A DNA stretch of 62,171 bases, from the NCBI RefSeq assembly GCF_013377015.1, contig NZ_JACABA010000008.1:1-62171 (forward strand). The letters are read 5' to 3'. Shown in pieces: positions 7,330 to 17,054 of the stretch. Both the position numbers and the translations under genes were made by a program. Position 1 is the first letter of the stretch, and each line of letters begins with the position of its first letter. This DNA is from Rhodopseudomonas sp. (GTDB lineage: Bacteria; Pseudomonadota; Alphaproteobacteria; Rhizobiales; Xanthobacteraceae). A model generated the notes under the pieces. It had not been told where the DNA came from. It did no database searches and saw nothing but the letters and a program-made list of their open reading frames with translations.

Positions 7330-8874
7330 CTACATCAACACCTCGATCAGGTTCGGCCCGTTGCCAGCGATACCGTCGGCCAGCGCCTTGTTGAAGTCCT
7401 CAGCGGTGGCGACCGAACGCGCCGGCAGACCCATGCCCTTGGCCAGTGCCACCCAGTCCAGCGCCGGGCGGTCGATGTTGAGCATGTCGGCGGCGCGGCG
7501 GCCCATCTCGCCGGCGCCGACGCCCTCGAACTCGCCCTTCAGTATCTGATAAGTGCGATTGGCGAACACGATGGTGGTGACATCGAGGTTCTCGCGTGCC
7601 TGGGTCCACAGCGATTGCAGCGTATACATCGCGCTGCCGTCGCCGACCATGCAGATCACCTTGCGATCGGGACACGCCACAGCAGCACCGGTGGCGACCG
7701 GGGTCGAGAACCCGATCGAGCCGCCCATGTTCTGCAGCCAGTCGTGCGGCGCGGCCGCGGCGGTCGGCGGAAAGAAGCCGCGGCCGGTGGTGATCGATTC
7801 ATCGATGACAATGGCGTGCTCCGGGATCGCCATCGCGATCGCCATCGCGATCGAGGCGTGGTTGAGCGCGCCGGTCGGCTTCGCCAGCTCGACCAGCTTT
7901 TGCGGCTGGGCGTCCTGCGGCTTGGCGCCGAGCGCGCCGGCCAGCGCCTCGAGTGCGGCGACCGAATTCTCGCCGCCGGCGGTCATGCGATGCACCTCGC
8001 AGCCTTCCGGCTTCAACAGGCTCGGCTTGTTCGGATAGGCGAAGAACGCCACCGGATCGTTGGCCTCGACCAGTACGATATTCTTGAAGTCCTTCAGGAT
8101 CGGCAGCGCCTGCTCGATCACGTAAGGAATCCGGTCGATCGAAAAGCGGCCGCGGCCGCGCGCCATCTTCGGATTGTAGGTCTGGCCCATCACCTTGCAG
8201 CCGGTCTTGCCGGCGATCCGCGCCGCCAGCGCCAGGCCGTGCTCGGTGAGCGCGCCGCCCGACAGCAGCAGCAGGGTGTGGGCGCCGCCGAGTAGGATTT
8301 TCGCCGCGGTCTCCACCGCGCGCGGCGAATAACTCGCGCGCTGGGACTCCTCCGGCACCGCCGCGATGCCGTCGGCCTCGTTCCAGGCGGTATCGGCGGG
8401 CAGGATCAGGGTGGCGATCTGCGCCGGATGGCTTTTCGCCGCGGCGATCGCGGCGGCGCCGTCGCCGGCGACTGATTGCGCATCCGGCGAAGTCCGGACC
8501 CAGGATGACATCGGCCGCGCCAAGCCTTCGATGTCGGAGGTCAAGGGCGCGTTGTAGTCGATATGGTAGGTGGCGTGCTGGCCGACGATGTTGACGATGC
8601 CGGACGACGCCTTCTTGGCGTTGTGCAGATTGGCGAGGCCATTGGCGAGTCCGGGGCCGAGATGCAGCAGCGTCGAGGCCGGCGATCCCTTCATCCGGTA
8701 ATAGCCGTCGGCGGCGCCGGTCACCACGCCCTCGAACAGCCCGAGCACGCAGCGCATCCCTTCGACGCGATCGAGTGCGGCGACGAAGTGCATCTCCGAA
8801 GTCCCGGGATTGGCGAAGCAAACATCGACGCCGCCCGCGACCAAGGTTCGCACCAGGCTTTCCGCACCGTTCAT
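7330..8874 (-). CDS. Thiamine-diphosphate enzyme, acetolactate synthase large-subunit-like
   Basis: 514 residues with the three-domain architecture of the pyruvate oxidase / acetolactate synthase family. The N-terminal domain carries FANPGTSEMHF and the TPP-activating Glu48 (GLFEGVVTGAADGYYRM). The C-terminal TPP/Mg motif is GDGSAMYTLQ followed about 25 residues later by NRTYQIL. It lacks the length (about 570) and FAD-site features of a biosynthetic IlvB, and no IlvN subunit is near. It fits the IlvX/MdlC-like group; the substrate is unknown. It is a distant paralogue of the benzoylformate decarboxylase gene at 18067. Confidence 0.8.
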   Translation of the reverse strand: MNGAESLVRTLVAGGVDVCFANPGTSEMHFVAALDRVEGMRCVLGLFEGVVTGAADGYYRMKGSPASTLLHLGPGLANGLANLHNAKKASSGIVNIVGQHATYHIDYNAPLTSDIEGLARPMSSWVRTSPDAQSVAGDGAAAIAAAKSHPAQIATLILPADTAWNEADGIAAVPEESQRASYSPRAVETAAKILLGGAHTLLLLSGGALTEHGLALAARIAGKTGCKVMGQTYNPKMARGRGRFSIDRIPYVIEQALPILKDFKNIVLVEANDPVAFFAYPNKPSLLKPEGCEVHRMTAGGENSVAALEALAGALGAKPQDAQPQKLVELAKPTGALNHASIAMAIAMAIPEHAIVIDESITTGRGFFPPTAAAAPHDWLQNMGGSIGFSTPVATGAAVACPDRKVICMVGDGSAMYTLQSLWTQARENLDVTTIVFANRTYQILKGEFEGVGAGEMGRRAADMLNIDRPALDWVALAKGMGLPARSVATAEDFNKALADGIAGNGPNLIEVLM

Positions 8875-9105
8875 CGCTCGCTCCCTCTCGGCTTTTGTTC
8901 CTGCAATCGATCAATCATTGTTCCACCATTTCGTCAAAGGCTTCGCGGGCGCACATTGCTGCCATCGCCAGCAAGCGGAGCGCGACCGGCTGCTGTTGCC
9001 GTTTTCACACCATCGCCCGGAACCGCTGGGCTCACGCGGCCGTGGGTTGCGAAGCCGGGCGAATTATGGCCTCTCTCGGGCGCAGATTTTGTCGCGAGGA
9101 AGATG

Positions 9106-9714
9106 ATGAACCGAATTTTTGCCGTGCTTTTCGCCGTCACCGCGATGATCGCCATCGCCGCCCCCGCCGACGCGCGCGAGCGCAAACATCAGCCCAAGCA
9201 GGACTTCCAGGTCGACGATTCGCCGTCGCTGGCCAATTTCTTCTCCGGTTTCGGCAGCGGTGGCGGCACCGGCCCGATTCCCCGCACCGTGGTCGGCTTC
9301 CAGAGCCATTATGCACCGGGCACCATTGTCATCAGCACCGGGGAGCGCCGGCTCTATCTGGTCACCGGCAACGGCCAGGCGCTGCGCTACGGCATCGGGG
9401 TGGGCCGCGACGGCTTCCGCTGGGGCGGCGTGCATCGCATTACCGCGAAGAAGGAATGGCCGAGCTGGACCCCGCCGTCGCAGATGCTGGCCCGGCGCCC
9501 CGACCTGCCGCGCCACATGCCCGGTGGCATCGAGAATCCGCTCGGCGCCCGCGCGATGTATCTCGGCTCCACGCTGTACCGGATCCACGGCTCCAACGAG
9601 CCGGAGACGATCGGCCAGGCAGTGTCGTCGGGTTGCTTCCGGATGACCAATGACGACGTCACCGACCTCTACAACCGTGTCTCAGTCGGCGCCACGGTGG
9701 TGGTGAAGAACTGA
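9106..9714 (+). CDS. L,D-transpeptidase (YkuD family), exported
   Basis: 202 residues. A signal peptide (1-23, ending APADA) is followed by a Lys/Asp-rich spacer and a YkuD domain (about 70-200). The catalytic motif is HGSNEPETIGQAVSSGCFRM with His161 and the nucleophile Cys177. Such enzymes make 3-3 crosslinks in peptidoglycan or attach proteins to it in the periplasm. GAGGA ends 5 bases before the ATG at 9106; the in-frame ATG at 9103 is only 2 bases from it and less likely. The gene diverges from the TPP enzyme. Confidence 0.88.
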   Translation: MNRIFAVLFAVTAMIAIAAPADARERKHQPKQDFQVDDSPSLANFFSGFGSGGGTGPIPRTVVGFQSHYAPGTIVISTGERRLYLVTGNGQALRYGIGVGRDGFRWGGVHRITAKKEWPSWTPPSQMLARRPDLPRHMPGGIENPLGARAMYLGSTLYRIHGSNEPETIGQAVSSGCFRMTNDDVTDLYNRVSVGATVVVKN

Positions 9715-9780
9715 GTTCGGCCGCGGGCCGACGCGCCATCATCCTTGCGCAAGGATAGGGATCGCGGCAGCATTACGGCG

Positions 9781-10599
9781 ATGCAAAATGCTCTGCTGTC
9801 CCGGCGGGTGCCATGGCTGTTCGCGGTCGTCCTGACCGGCGCGGCGATCGGCGCGGCCGCGCTTAAGCCATCCACCGCCGCCGAACCGGCGGCGATCGCG
9901 ACGAAGCAACGGACTGAAAAGAAGAGCTTCAGCGACGCCGAGATCCTCGACGGCTTCTTCAAGACGGCGTTCGGTGCCGAATTCCATCTGGCCGGCCGGG
10001 TCGACCGGATCCGCAAATTTGACTCGCCGGTCCGGGTATTCGCCGACGGCGCCAACCGCCCCGACCGCAAGGCGCGGCTCGCCAAAGTCGTCGCCGATAT
10101 CGCCGCCAAAGTTGAACATCTCGACATCGCGATGGCGGACAAGGCCGACGCCGCCAATGTCGCCGTGCGGCTGGTGCGCGACCGCGACCTCGACCGCACC
10201 ATCACCAGCTTCTACGGCGCCGAGCGGGCCCGTGAAATCCACAATTCGCTCGATCCGCAATGCCTGTCCGGCTTTCGCAAGAACGAGAAATACGAGATCG
10301 AGCATTCCGACGTGATCCTCACCGTCGACAATGGCGACTTCGTCTTCCTCGACTGCGCCTACGAGGAACTGCTGCAGTCGCTGGGGCCGATCAACGACAC
10401 TGATTCGGTGCCATGGACGATGTTCAACGACGCCGTCCAGATGGGCTATTTCGACGTCTACGATCAGTACCTGCTGAACATCCTGTATCACCCGCAGATC
10501 AAGGCCGGGATGACGATCGCCGAGGTCAAGGCGGTGCTGCCGCAGGTGCTGGCAGATGTGCGGGCCTGGGTGGCGAAGCTGAACAATCTCGCCGAATAG
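9781..10599 (+). CDS. DUF2927 exported protein
   Basis: 272 residues. An N-terminal hydrophobic segment (about 8-30, VPWLFAVVLTGAAIGAAAL) serves as signal or anchor. The DUF2927 body runs from FFKTAFGAEFHLAGRVDRIR through LDPQCLSGFRK and SDVILTVDNGDFVFLDCAYE to FDVYDQYLLNILYHPQI. The family is widespread in Rhizobiales and unknown in function; conserved Cys and Asp/Glu residues hint at a hydrolase-like fold, but I cannot name one. An in-frame start at 9745 would put a charged tail before the signal. It follows the L,D-transpeptidase by 66 bases. Confidence 0.75.
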   Translation: MQNALLSRRVPWLFAVVLTGAAIGAAALKPSTAAEPAAIATKQRTEKKSFSDAEILDGFFKTAFGAEFHLAGRVDRIRKFDSPVRVFADGANRPDRKARLAKVVADIAAKVEHLDIAMADKADAANVAVRLVRDRDLDRTITSFYGAERAREIHNSLDPQCLSGFRKNEKYEIEHSDVILTVDNGDFVFLDCAYEELLQSLGPINDTDSVPWTMFNDAVQMGYFDVYDQYLLNILYHPQIKAGMTIAEVKAVLPQVLADVRAWVAKLNNLAE

Positions 10600-10617
10600 G
10601 CGCCGGGTTTTCAATTG

Positions 10618-10667
10618 AGCATGATCTTTTCCGCAAACCGCTATCCACTTTTCAGAATCATGATCTA
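10618..10667. repeat. Short palindromic element (family B)
   Basis: AGCATGATCTTTTCCGCAAA at the left and TTTTCAGAATCATGATCT at the right form an imperfect inverted repeat of about 50 bp just after the DUF2927 stop. It matches a palindrome common in Rhizobiales (consensus recalled as GAGCATGATCTTTTCCG...). A second copy, in opposite orientation, is at 61753-61805. Confidence 0.7.
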
Positions 10668-10746
10668 GCGGTTCGGATCGCAAATCGCCTTCCGGACGAC
10701 CCGGTCCCCTTCCCGCTCGGGAAGGGGAACGGGTTCGCATCAACCG

Positions 10747-11037
10747 TCAGCGGTTGCTGGCAACCAGCGCGCTGGCCGGCAGGTTCTGCAGGCAGGCGCT
10801 ATAGGCGTTCGGATCCATCGCGAATTTCGACCGGCAATCGGCGACCGCGCCATTGCTCCGGCCCATCGCCGAGGCCTGACGGGTGGGCGATGCGGATACC
10901 GCGGGGGCTGGCATAGACGCCGAATTGTAGCCGGTCCGTTGCAGGCCGGACGAGTTAGACGCCACCGTCGTCTGATTGCACGCCGGCAGGGCCAGGGAAA
11001 TCAGCGCGAGGAAGGCAAAAGGCGCGAGCTTCTTCAT
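10747..11037 (-). CDS. Small lipoprotein of unknown function
   Basis: 96 residues. The N-terminus MKKLAPFAFLALISLALPAC is a lipoprotein signal with lipobox LPAC, so Cys20 should be lipidated. The rest is Ser/Ala-rich and low in complexity, with a C-terminal DCRSKF...YSACLQNLP pair of Cys that may form a disulfide. No known domain. It diverges from the next gene across a relatively AT-rich 262-bp gap. Confidence 0.65.
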   Translation of the reverse strand: MKKLAPFAFLALISLALPACNQTTVASNSSGLQRTGYNSASMPAPAVSASPTRQASAMGRSNGAVADCRSKFAMDPNAYSACLQNLPASALVASNR

Positions 11038-11299
11038 CTTTCAATTGTCCATCTTTGGGAATTCGGAGGGGGTCGCAAATACGCAAAAAATACCACACGC
11101 AAATGTCGGCCGAGATGATCAGCACAACCATTTAAAGTGCATGTTGTAGTTAACTTTGTCCTAATGAAGGAATTGTCGTAACGTCCACTCTCTGCAACAA
11201 TTCGAAACAAGTTAGTCGCTCGTCTGGAGCTAACTAACAGGCTTTCGCATCTGGTTCGCAATCGCAGATACCAGAGCAAGAAAAGCAGGGAGGAATGTT

Positions 11300-11734
11300 G
11301 TGCGTAAACTTGGAGGATTGGCCATGATGGCGCTGGCGCTGTCATGGGCGACGTCGGCGCATGCAACAATCTGGATCCATTCGGATTCCGGCGGCCGCAT
11401 CGAGGACTACTTATCGAGATACCGGAGTGCCCGCGCGTCGAACGAGCGCGTCGTGATCGACGGATCGTGCCTGTCGGCGTGCACGCTAGTGCTCGGCATC
11501 GTCCCGCGCGGCCGGCTCTGCGCCACCCAGAACGCCACGCTCGGTTTCCATTCGGCATGGGAGCCGGACGACCACGGTCACGCGGTGATCAGCGCGCGCT
11601 GGACCCACGTGGTGCTGGCCAATCTGCCCGGGGCAATTCGCCATTGGATTTCACGCCGCGGAGGATTGCGGACGGAGATGCTGTATTTGCGCGGCCCAGA
11701 GCTCGCGCAGTTCGTGCCGGCCTGCACGGCTTGA
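11300..11734 (+). CDS. Secreted ClpP/crotonase-like protein
   Basis: 144 residues from a GTG start chosen because GGGAGGA ends 5 bases before it. A signal peptide (1-22, ending TSAHA) precedes WIHSDSGGRIEDYLSRYRS and the motif IDGSCLSACTLVLG, then ATLGFHSAWEPD. Ser within SCxSACT and His within GFHSA resemble the Ser/His pair of ClpP-fold periplasmic proteins (COG3904-like). The acid residue is not clear. It is probably a small exported protease-like or pseudoenzyme protein. The AT-rich upstream gap holds an AGTTA/TAACT hairpin at 11210-11235. Confidence 0.6.
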   Translation: MRKLGGLAMMALALSWATSAHATIWIHSDSGGRIEDYLSRYRSARASNERVVIDGSCLSACTLVLGIVPRGRLCATQNATLGFHSAWEPDDHGHAVISARWTHVVLANLPGAIRHWISRRGGLRTEMLYLRGPELAQFVPACTA

Positions 11735-11801
11735 AGTTGTACACACGCCGGGCGTCGTTACGGCGCGCGGCAATTGTGCAGACACGATCGCGTCAAGGTT
11801 G

Positions 11802-11958
11802 TCATTCCGGGATGCATTCTGGTCGGCGCAGCCGACCTGAACGCAGGCCCGGAATCCATAACCCCTGGCCTCAAATAGATCGACGGCATCGCCACAACGC
11901 GACGCTGCGGCGTATGGATTCCGGGCCTGCGCCCAAAGCGGGGCGCATCCCGGAATGA
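11802..11958. repeat. REP-like palindromic element (family A)
   Basis: Outer arms TCATTCCGGGATGC (11802-11815) and GCATCCCGGAATGA (11945-11958) are perfect complements, as are the inner arms GCAGGCCCGGAATCCATA (11843-11860) and its complement at 11913-11930. It lies between two converging genes and could act as a shared transcription stop. Confidence 0.8.
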
Positions 11959-11969
11959 GAGGCTTTGCC

Positions 11970-13142
11970 TCACGCCGTCTTTTCGAACAATTCGCGGCCG
12001 ATCAGCATGCGGCGGATTTCGCTGGTGCCGGCGCCGATCTCGTACAGTTTTGCGTCACGCAGCAACCTGCCCGTGGAGTAGTCATTGATGTAGCCGTTGC
12101 CGCCGAGCAGCTGGATTGCATCCAGCGCACATTGGGTGGCGCGTTCGGCGGCGTAGAGGATTGCGCCGGCGGAATCCTCGCGGGTGGTCTCGCCGCGGTC
12201 GCAGGATTTCGCCACCGCGTAGACGTAGGCGCGCGAGGCGTTCATCGTCACATACATGTCGGCAACCTTGGCCTGCACCAGCTGGAAGGTGCCGATCGGC
12301 TGGCCGAACTGCCTGCGCTCGTGCACGTAGGGCATCACCACGTCGAGGCAGGCCTGCATGATGCCGAGCGGCCCGGCCGCCAGCACCGCGCGCTCGTAAT
12401 CGAGGCCGCTCATCAGCACGTTGACGCCGCGGCCGACATCGCCGAGCACGTTCTCCTCCGGCACTTCGCAATCCTCGAACACCAACTCGCCGGTGTCCGA
12501 GCCGCGCATCCCGAGCTTGTCGAGTTTCTGCGCGGTGGAGAATCCCTTCATCCCCTTTTCGATGATGAAGGCGGTGATGCCGCGCGCGCCCGCCGCCGGA
12601 TCGGTCTTGGCATAGACCACCAGCGTCTCGGCGATCGGGCCGTTGGTGATCCACATCTTGCTGCCGTTCAGGATGTAGCGGTCGCCCTTCTTCTCGGCGC
12701 GGGTCTTCATCGACACCACATCGGAGCCGGCGCCCGGCTCCGACATCGCCAGCGCGCCGACATGTTCGCCGCTGATCAGCTTCGGCAGATATTTGCGCTT
12801 CTGCGCCTCGTTGCCGTTGCGGCGCATCTGGTTGACGCAGAGGTTGGAATGCGCGCCGTAGGACAGTCCGACCGAGGCCGAGGCGCGGGAGATTTCCTCG
12901 ACTGCGATGCAATGCTCGAGATAGCCGAGCCCGGAGCCGCCATACTCCTCCTCGACGGTGATGCCGTGCAACCCGAGCGCGCCGAGCTTCGGCCACAGGT
13001 CGCGCGGGAACTGGTTGCTCTTGTCGATCTCGTCGGCGCGCGGAGCAATTTCGTTCTGCGAAAAATCCCGCACCGTCTCGCGGATCGCATCCGCGGTCTC
13101 GCCGAGGTCGAAGTTGAACATCCGTTGCGCATTGGGGATCAT
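11970..13142 (-). CDS. ivd: Isovaleryl-CoA dehydrogenase-like acyl-CoA dehydrogenase
   Basis: 390 residues, a normal length. It oxidises isovaleryl-CoA (leucine breakdown) to 3-methylcrotonyl-CoA with FAD, passing electrons to ETF. Motifs: [53 protein letters not shown] (the Glu in this helix is the catalytic base position in isovaleryl-CoA dehydrogenases) and [16 protein letters not shown] at the C-terminus. The ATG at 13142 gives [20 protein letters not shown]; longer starts have no support. No methylcrotonyl-CoA carboxylase genes are adjacent in the window. Confidence 0.85.
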   Translation of the reverse strand: MIPNAQRMFNFDLGETADAIRETVRDFSQNEIAPRADEIDKSNQFPRDLWPKLGALGLHGITVEEEYGGSGLGYLEHCIAVEEISRASASVGLSYGAHSNLCVNQMRRNGNEAQKRKYLPKLISGEHVGALAMSEPGAGSDVVSMKTRAEKKGDRYILNGSKMWITNGPIAETLVVYAKTDPAAGARGITAFIIEKGMKGFSTAQKLDKLGMRGSDTGELVFEDCEVPEENVLGDVGRGVNVLMSGLDYERAVLAAGPLGIMQACLDVVMPYVHERRQFGQPIGTFQLVQAKVADMYVTMNASRAYVYAVAKSCDRGETTREDSAGAILYAAERATQCALDAIQLLGGNGYINDYSTGRLLRDAKLYEIGAGTSEIRRMLIGRELFEKTA

Positions 13143-13452
13143 GGTCGGGCTTTCTCTGGTCGATAGCGGTCGGCGCCGCGGCTTTTTGGTTGCGGCGACC
13201 ATGTCACGCAAGTGCGAGGCTGAGAAGGGGACAATGGTCGCGGCCTGCCGCATAGCGAAACCGGCCCGAAATCGCCAGCGGCTCGACACAAGTGCCGGAA
13301 CATCACGGATTGTACTGTCGGATCAAATTGTTCGGCGCGAGGCCAAACGGCGCAGGGAAACCTTGCCCTCGGCACCGCGACCGGCTGTAATTCCGCCCGC
13401 AAATCACCCGCCGGCACCCGCCACGGCGACAACGACCAGGGAGGCCGCCGCC
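13143..13452. other. 310-bp divergent intergenic region
   Basis: It separates ivd from the P450 operon and must hold both promoters. I find no promoter or operator pair that I would defend. AGGGAGG at 13438-13444 is the ribosome site of the P450 gene. Confidence 0.5.
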
Positions 13453-14718
13453 ATGCACGGCACCATCGAATCCGAGAAAGCCGCCCGCCAGCGCGCCGCG
13501 CGTGAGGAAGCCTACGCCACCCCGCTGGCACAATTCCATCCGGGCGCGCCGCGGCATTTCCGCGACGATACGCTGTGGCCGTGGTTCGAGCGGCTGCGCA
13601 AGGAAGAGCCGGTGCACTATTGCACCAACGCGCCGATCGAGCCGTATTGGTCGGTCACCAAATACAACGACATCATGCATGTCGACACCAATCACGGCGT
13701 GTTCTCGTCGGATTCGACGCTCGGCGGCATCTCGATCCGCGACGCCCCGCAGGGTTATGACTGGCCGAGCTTCATCGCGATGGATCAGCCGCGCCACGCC
13801 GAGCAGCGCAAGACCGTGTCGCCGATGTTCACGCCGACCCATCTCGACGAACTCGCGATCCTGATCCGACAGCGCACCGGCAAAGTGCTCGACGCCCTGC
13901 CCCGCAACGAGACCTTCAATTTCGTCGACCGGGTCTCGATCGAGCTGACCACCCAGATGCTGGCGACGCTGTTCGACTTTCCGTTCGACGAACGCCGCAA
14001 GCTGACGCGCTGGTCCGACGTCGCCACCGCGCTGCCGAAAAGCATGATCGTCGAATCCGAGGAGCAGCGCCGCGACGAGTTGAGCCAATGCGCGACCTTC
14101 TTCACCAAGCTGTGGAACGAGCGCGTCAATTCCGAGCCGCGCAACGACCTGATCTCGATGATGGCGCACAACGATGCGACCCGGCACATGACCCACGACA
14201 ACCTGATCGGCAACATCATCCTGCTGATCGTCGGCGGCAACGACACCACCCGCAATACCATGTCGGGATCGGTGCTGGCGCTGAACGAGAATCCCGATCA
14301 GTTCGCCAAGCTGCGCGCCAACCCGGCGCTGATCGACACCATGGTGCCCGAGGTGATCCGCTGGCAGACGCCGCTGGCGCATATGCGCCGTACCGCGCTG
14401 GCAGACACCGAACTCGGCGGCAAGACCATCAAGAAAGGCGACCGCGTAGTGATGTGGTACGTCTCCGGCAACCGCGACGAGGAAGCGATCGAGAACCCTA
14501 ACGACTTCATCATCGACCGCGCCCGGCCGCGCACCCATCTGTCATTCGGCTTCGGTATCCACCGCTGCGTCGGGATGCGGCTCGCCGAGCTGCAACTCAG
14601 GATCGTGTGGGAGGAAATGCTCAAGCGGTTCGAGCGTATTGAAGTTGTCGGAGAGCCGAAGCGGGTGTATTCGAGCTTCGTCAAAGGCTACGAGTCCTTG
14701 CCGGTTCGCGTCTCCTGA
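13453..14718 (+). CDS. Cytochrome P450, CYP153-like
   Basis: 421 residues, soluble. The I-helix oxygen-activating motif is IVGGNDTTRN, the K-helix motif EVIRW and the haem loop FGFGIHRCVGMRLAEL with Cys372 as the axial ligand. The C-terminal stretch RIVWEEMLKRFERIEVVGEP resembles the CYP153 alkane/terpene hydroxylase group; that subfamily call is from memory. No ferredoxin or reductase gene is adjacent, so redox partners must come from elsewhere. It is first in a co-directional set with genes for acyl-CoA oxidation, suggesting hydroxylation of an alkyl or terpenoid acid. Confidence 0.85.
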   Translation: MHGTIESEKAARQRAAREEAYATPLAQFHPGAPRHFRDDTLWPWFERLRKEEPVHYCTNAPIEPYWSVTKYNDIMHVDTNHGVFSSDSTLGGISIRDAPQGYDWPSFIAMDQPRHAEQRKTVSPMFTPTHLDELAILIRQRTGKVLDALPRNETFNFVDRVSIELTTQMLATLFDFPFDERRKLTRWSDVATALPKSMIVESEEQRRDELSQCATFFTKLWNERVNSEPRNDLISMMAHNDATRHMTHDNLIGNIILLIVGGNDTTRNTMSGSVLALNENPDQFAKLRANPALIDTMVPEVIRWQTPLAHMRRTALADTELGGKTIKKGDRVVMWYVSGNRDEEAIENPNDFIIDRARPRTHLSFGFGIHRCVGMRLAELQLRIVWEEMLKRFERIEVVGEPKRVYSSFVKGYESLPVRVS

Positions 14719-14758
14719 CACATCCCCCGACAATCCAGACCAGAGTGTAATTTCCTTG

Positions 14759-15931
14759 ATGAAAAACCAAGCCGCGGAGCAGGACGAGTTCCATGACATC
14801 CGCGATGCCGTCGCCAAATTGTGCGCGCAGTTTCCCGGCGAATATTGGCGCAAACTCGACCGCGACATGGCCTATCCCAAGGCCTTCGTCGATGCGCTGA
14901 CCGAGGCTGGCTATCTGTCGGTGCTGATCCCGGAGGAATATGGCGGCTCGGGCCTGAGGCTGTCGGCCGCCGCTGCGATCCTCGAAGAGATCCAGCGCGC
15001 CGGCTGCAATGGCGGCGGCTGCCACGCCCAGATGTACACCATGGGCACGCTGCTGCGGCATGGCAGCGATGCGCAGAAGGCGCAGTGGCTGCCGAAGATC
15101 GCCACCGGCGAAGTCCGGCTGCAGGCGTTCGGCGTCACCGAGCCGACCTCCGGCACCGACACCACCTCGCTGAAGACCTTCGCCAGGAAGGATGCGGACG
15201 GCAACTACGTCGTCAACGGCCAGAAGATCTGGACCAGCCGCGCCGAATATTCCGACCTGATGATCCTGCTGGCGCGGACCACGCCGAAGGACCAGTCGGC
15301 GAAGCGCACCGACGGATTGTCGGTGTTCCTGGTCGATATGAAAGAAGCCAAGGGCAACGGCCTCGAGATCCGCCCGATCCGCACCATGATGAACCACGCC
15401 ACCACCGAAGTGTTCTTCACCGACCTCAAGGTGCCGGCGGCAAATCTGATCGGCGAGGAAGGCAAGGGCTTCCGCTACATCCTGTCCGGCATGAATGCCG
15501 AGCGCATCCTGATCGCCAGCGAATGCGTCGGCGACGCCAAATGGTTCATCGCCAAGGCCACCGCCTATGCGAAGGAGCGCGTGGTGTTCGGCCGGCCGAT
15601 CGGCCAGAACCAGGGCGTGCAGTTCCCGATCGCCAAGGCCTATGCGCAGATGCGCGCCGCCGAGCTGATGGTGAAGGAAGCCGCGCGCAAATACGAGGCC
15701 GGGCTCGATTGCGGCGCCGAAGCCAACATGGCCAAGATGCTGGCGGCTGACGCCTCCTGGGAAGCGGCCAATGCCTGCGTGCAGACCCATGGCGGCTTCG
15801 GCTTCGCCGAGGAATACGACGTCGAGCGCAAATTCCGCGAAACAAGGCTGTATCAGGTGGCGCCGATCTCCACCAATCTGATCCTGTCGCATCTCGCCGA
15901 GCACGTGCTCGGCATGCCGCGCTCTTACTAG
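14759..15931 (+). CDS. Acyl-CoA dehydrogenase
   Basis: 390 residues. FAD-binding and substrate motifs are FGVTEPTSGTDTTSLKTFAR, IWTSRAEYSDLMILLART, GMNAERILIASECVGDAKWF and the C-terminal GGFGFAEEYDVERKFRETRL. A Glu in that last motif aligns with the catalytic base of medium-chain-type enzymes, unlike the helix-G position in ivd. It begins 40 bases after the P450 stop and 10 bases before the CoA-transferase, so it is probably in one transcript. Acyl chain specificity cannot be read. Chosen start: the ATG at 14759. Confidence 0.87.
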   Translation: MKNQAAEQDEFHDIRDAVAKLCAQFPGEYWRKLDRDMAYPKAFVDALTEAGYLSVLIPEEYGGSGLRLSAAAAILEEIQRAGCNGGGCHAQMYTMGTLLRHGSDAQKAQWLPKIATGEVRLQAFGVTEPTSGTDTTSLKTFARKDADGNYVVNGQKIWTSRAEYSDLMILLARTTPKDQSAKRTDGLSVFLVDMKEAKGNGLEIRPIRTMMNHATTEVFFTDLKVPAANLIGEEGKGFRYILSGMNAERILIASECVGDAKWFIAKATAYAKERVVFGRPIGQNQGVQFPIAKAYAQMRAAELMVKEAARKYEAGLDCGAEANMAKMLAADASWEAANACVQTHGGFGFAEEYDVERKFRETRLYQVAPISTNLILSHLAEHVLGMPRSY

Positions 15932-15941
15932 GGGCGCCGCC

Positions 15942-17054
15942 ATGCTGCCGCTTGAAGGATTGACCGTCGTCGCCGTCGAACAGGCGGTCGCGGCGCCGTT
16001 CTGCAGTTCGCGGCTGGCGGATGCCGGCGCCCATGTGGTCAAGGTGGAGCGGCCGGAGGGCGATTTCGCCCGCGGCTACGACCACGCCGCCAAGGGCCAG
16101 AGCAGCTACTTCGTCTGGCTCAATCGCGGCAAGGAATCCGCGGTGATCGATCTGGCCACCAAGGATGGCCGCAACGATCTCGAGGCGCTGATCGCCACCG
16201 CCGACGTGCTGCTGCAGAATCTAAAGCCCGGCTCGATGGACCGGCTCGGCTTCACCCGCGAACGGCTGCGCCAAGACTATCCGGCGCTGATCATCTGCAC
16301 CATCTCGGGCTATGGCGACGACGGCCCCTATGCCGAGCGCAAGGCCTATGACCTGCTGATCCAGGCCGAAAGCGGCCTCGCCTCGATCACCGGCGGACCG
16401 GAGAGCGCGTCGCGGGTCGGGATGTCGATCGTCGACGTCGCCACCGGCGCCACCGCGCAGGCGGCGATCCTCGAGGCGCTGATCGGGCGCTCGCGCCACG
16501 GCCAGGGCGCCGACATCCGAATCTCGATGTTCGACGTGATGGCCGACTGGCTCACCGTGCCGCTGCTCAACGCCGAGGCCGGCAACCCGCCGCAGCGGAT
16601 GGGCCTGGCGCATCCGTCGATCGCTCCCTATGGGGTGTTCACCTCCAAGGATGGCAAGGACATCCTGATCTCGATCCAGAGCGAGCGGGAGTGGAAGAAA
16701 CTCTGCGCCGAGGTGCTGCGCCAGCCGCAGCTGATCGACGATTTGCGGCTGTGCAACGGCGTCGAGCGGGTGCGGAACCGCGCCTTCACCGACCGGACCG
16801 TCGCCGACGCCTTCGGCGCGCTGACCCGGGAGGATTTGCTGGCGCATCTGGCCAGCGCCGACATCGCCTTCGCCGAGGTCAACACCATGAGCGACCTCGC
16901 CAAGCATCCGCATCTGCGCCGGATCGCCGTCGAAACCCCGGCCGGCGTTGTGAGCTATCCGGCCCCGGCGGCGATCGTCGTCGACGAGCCGCGCAGCTAC
17001 GGCGCGGTGCCGGGGATCGGCGACAAATCCAAACCCGGAAAGCCGACACCATGA
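15942..17054 (+). CDS. CaiB/BaiF family III CoA-transferase
   Basis: 370 residues. Family III enzymes move CoA between carboxylic acids through an aspartyl-CoA anhydride. The nucleophile position is Asp137 in KAYDLLIQAESGLASITG, and the N-terminal Rossmann part has LADAGAHVVKVERPEGDFAR. It overlaps the next gene by 4 bases (ATGA), a sign of coupled translation. In this operon it would activate the acid produced or taken up. Both acid and donor are unknown; succinyl-CoA or acetyl-CoA are usual. Confidence 0.87.
   Translation: MLPLEGLTVVAVEQAVAAPFCSSRLADAGAHVVKVERPEGDFARGYDHAAKGQSSYFVWLNRGKESAVIDLATKDGRNDLEALIATADVLLQNLKPGSMDRLGFTRERLRQDYPALIICTISGYGDDGPYAERKAYDLLIQAESGLASITGGPESASRVGMSIVDVATGATAQAAILEALIGRSRHGQGADIRISMFDVMADWLTVPLLNAEAGNPPQRMGLAHPSIAPYGVFTSKDGKDILISIQSEREWKKLCAEVLRQPQLIDDLRLCNGVERVRNRAFTDRTVADAFGALTREDLLAHLASADIAFAEVNTMSDLAKHPHLRRIAVETPAGVVSYPAPAAIVVDEPRSYGAVPGIGDKSKPGKPTP

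Noticed and set aside
7330-8874. Biosynthetic acetolactate synthase (ilvB)
   Set aside because: It is shorter than IlvB, has no regulatory-subunit gene next to it and lacks the FAD-site features expected.
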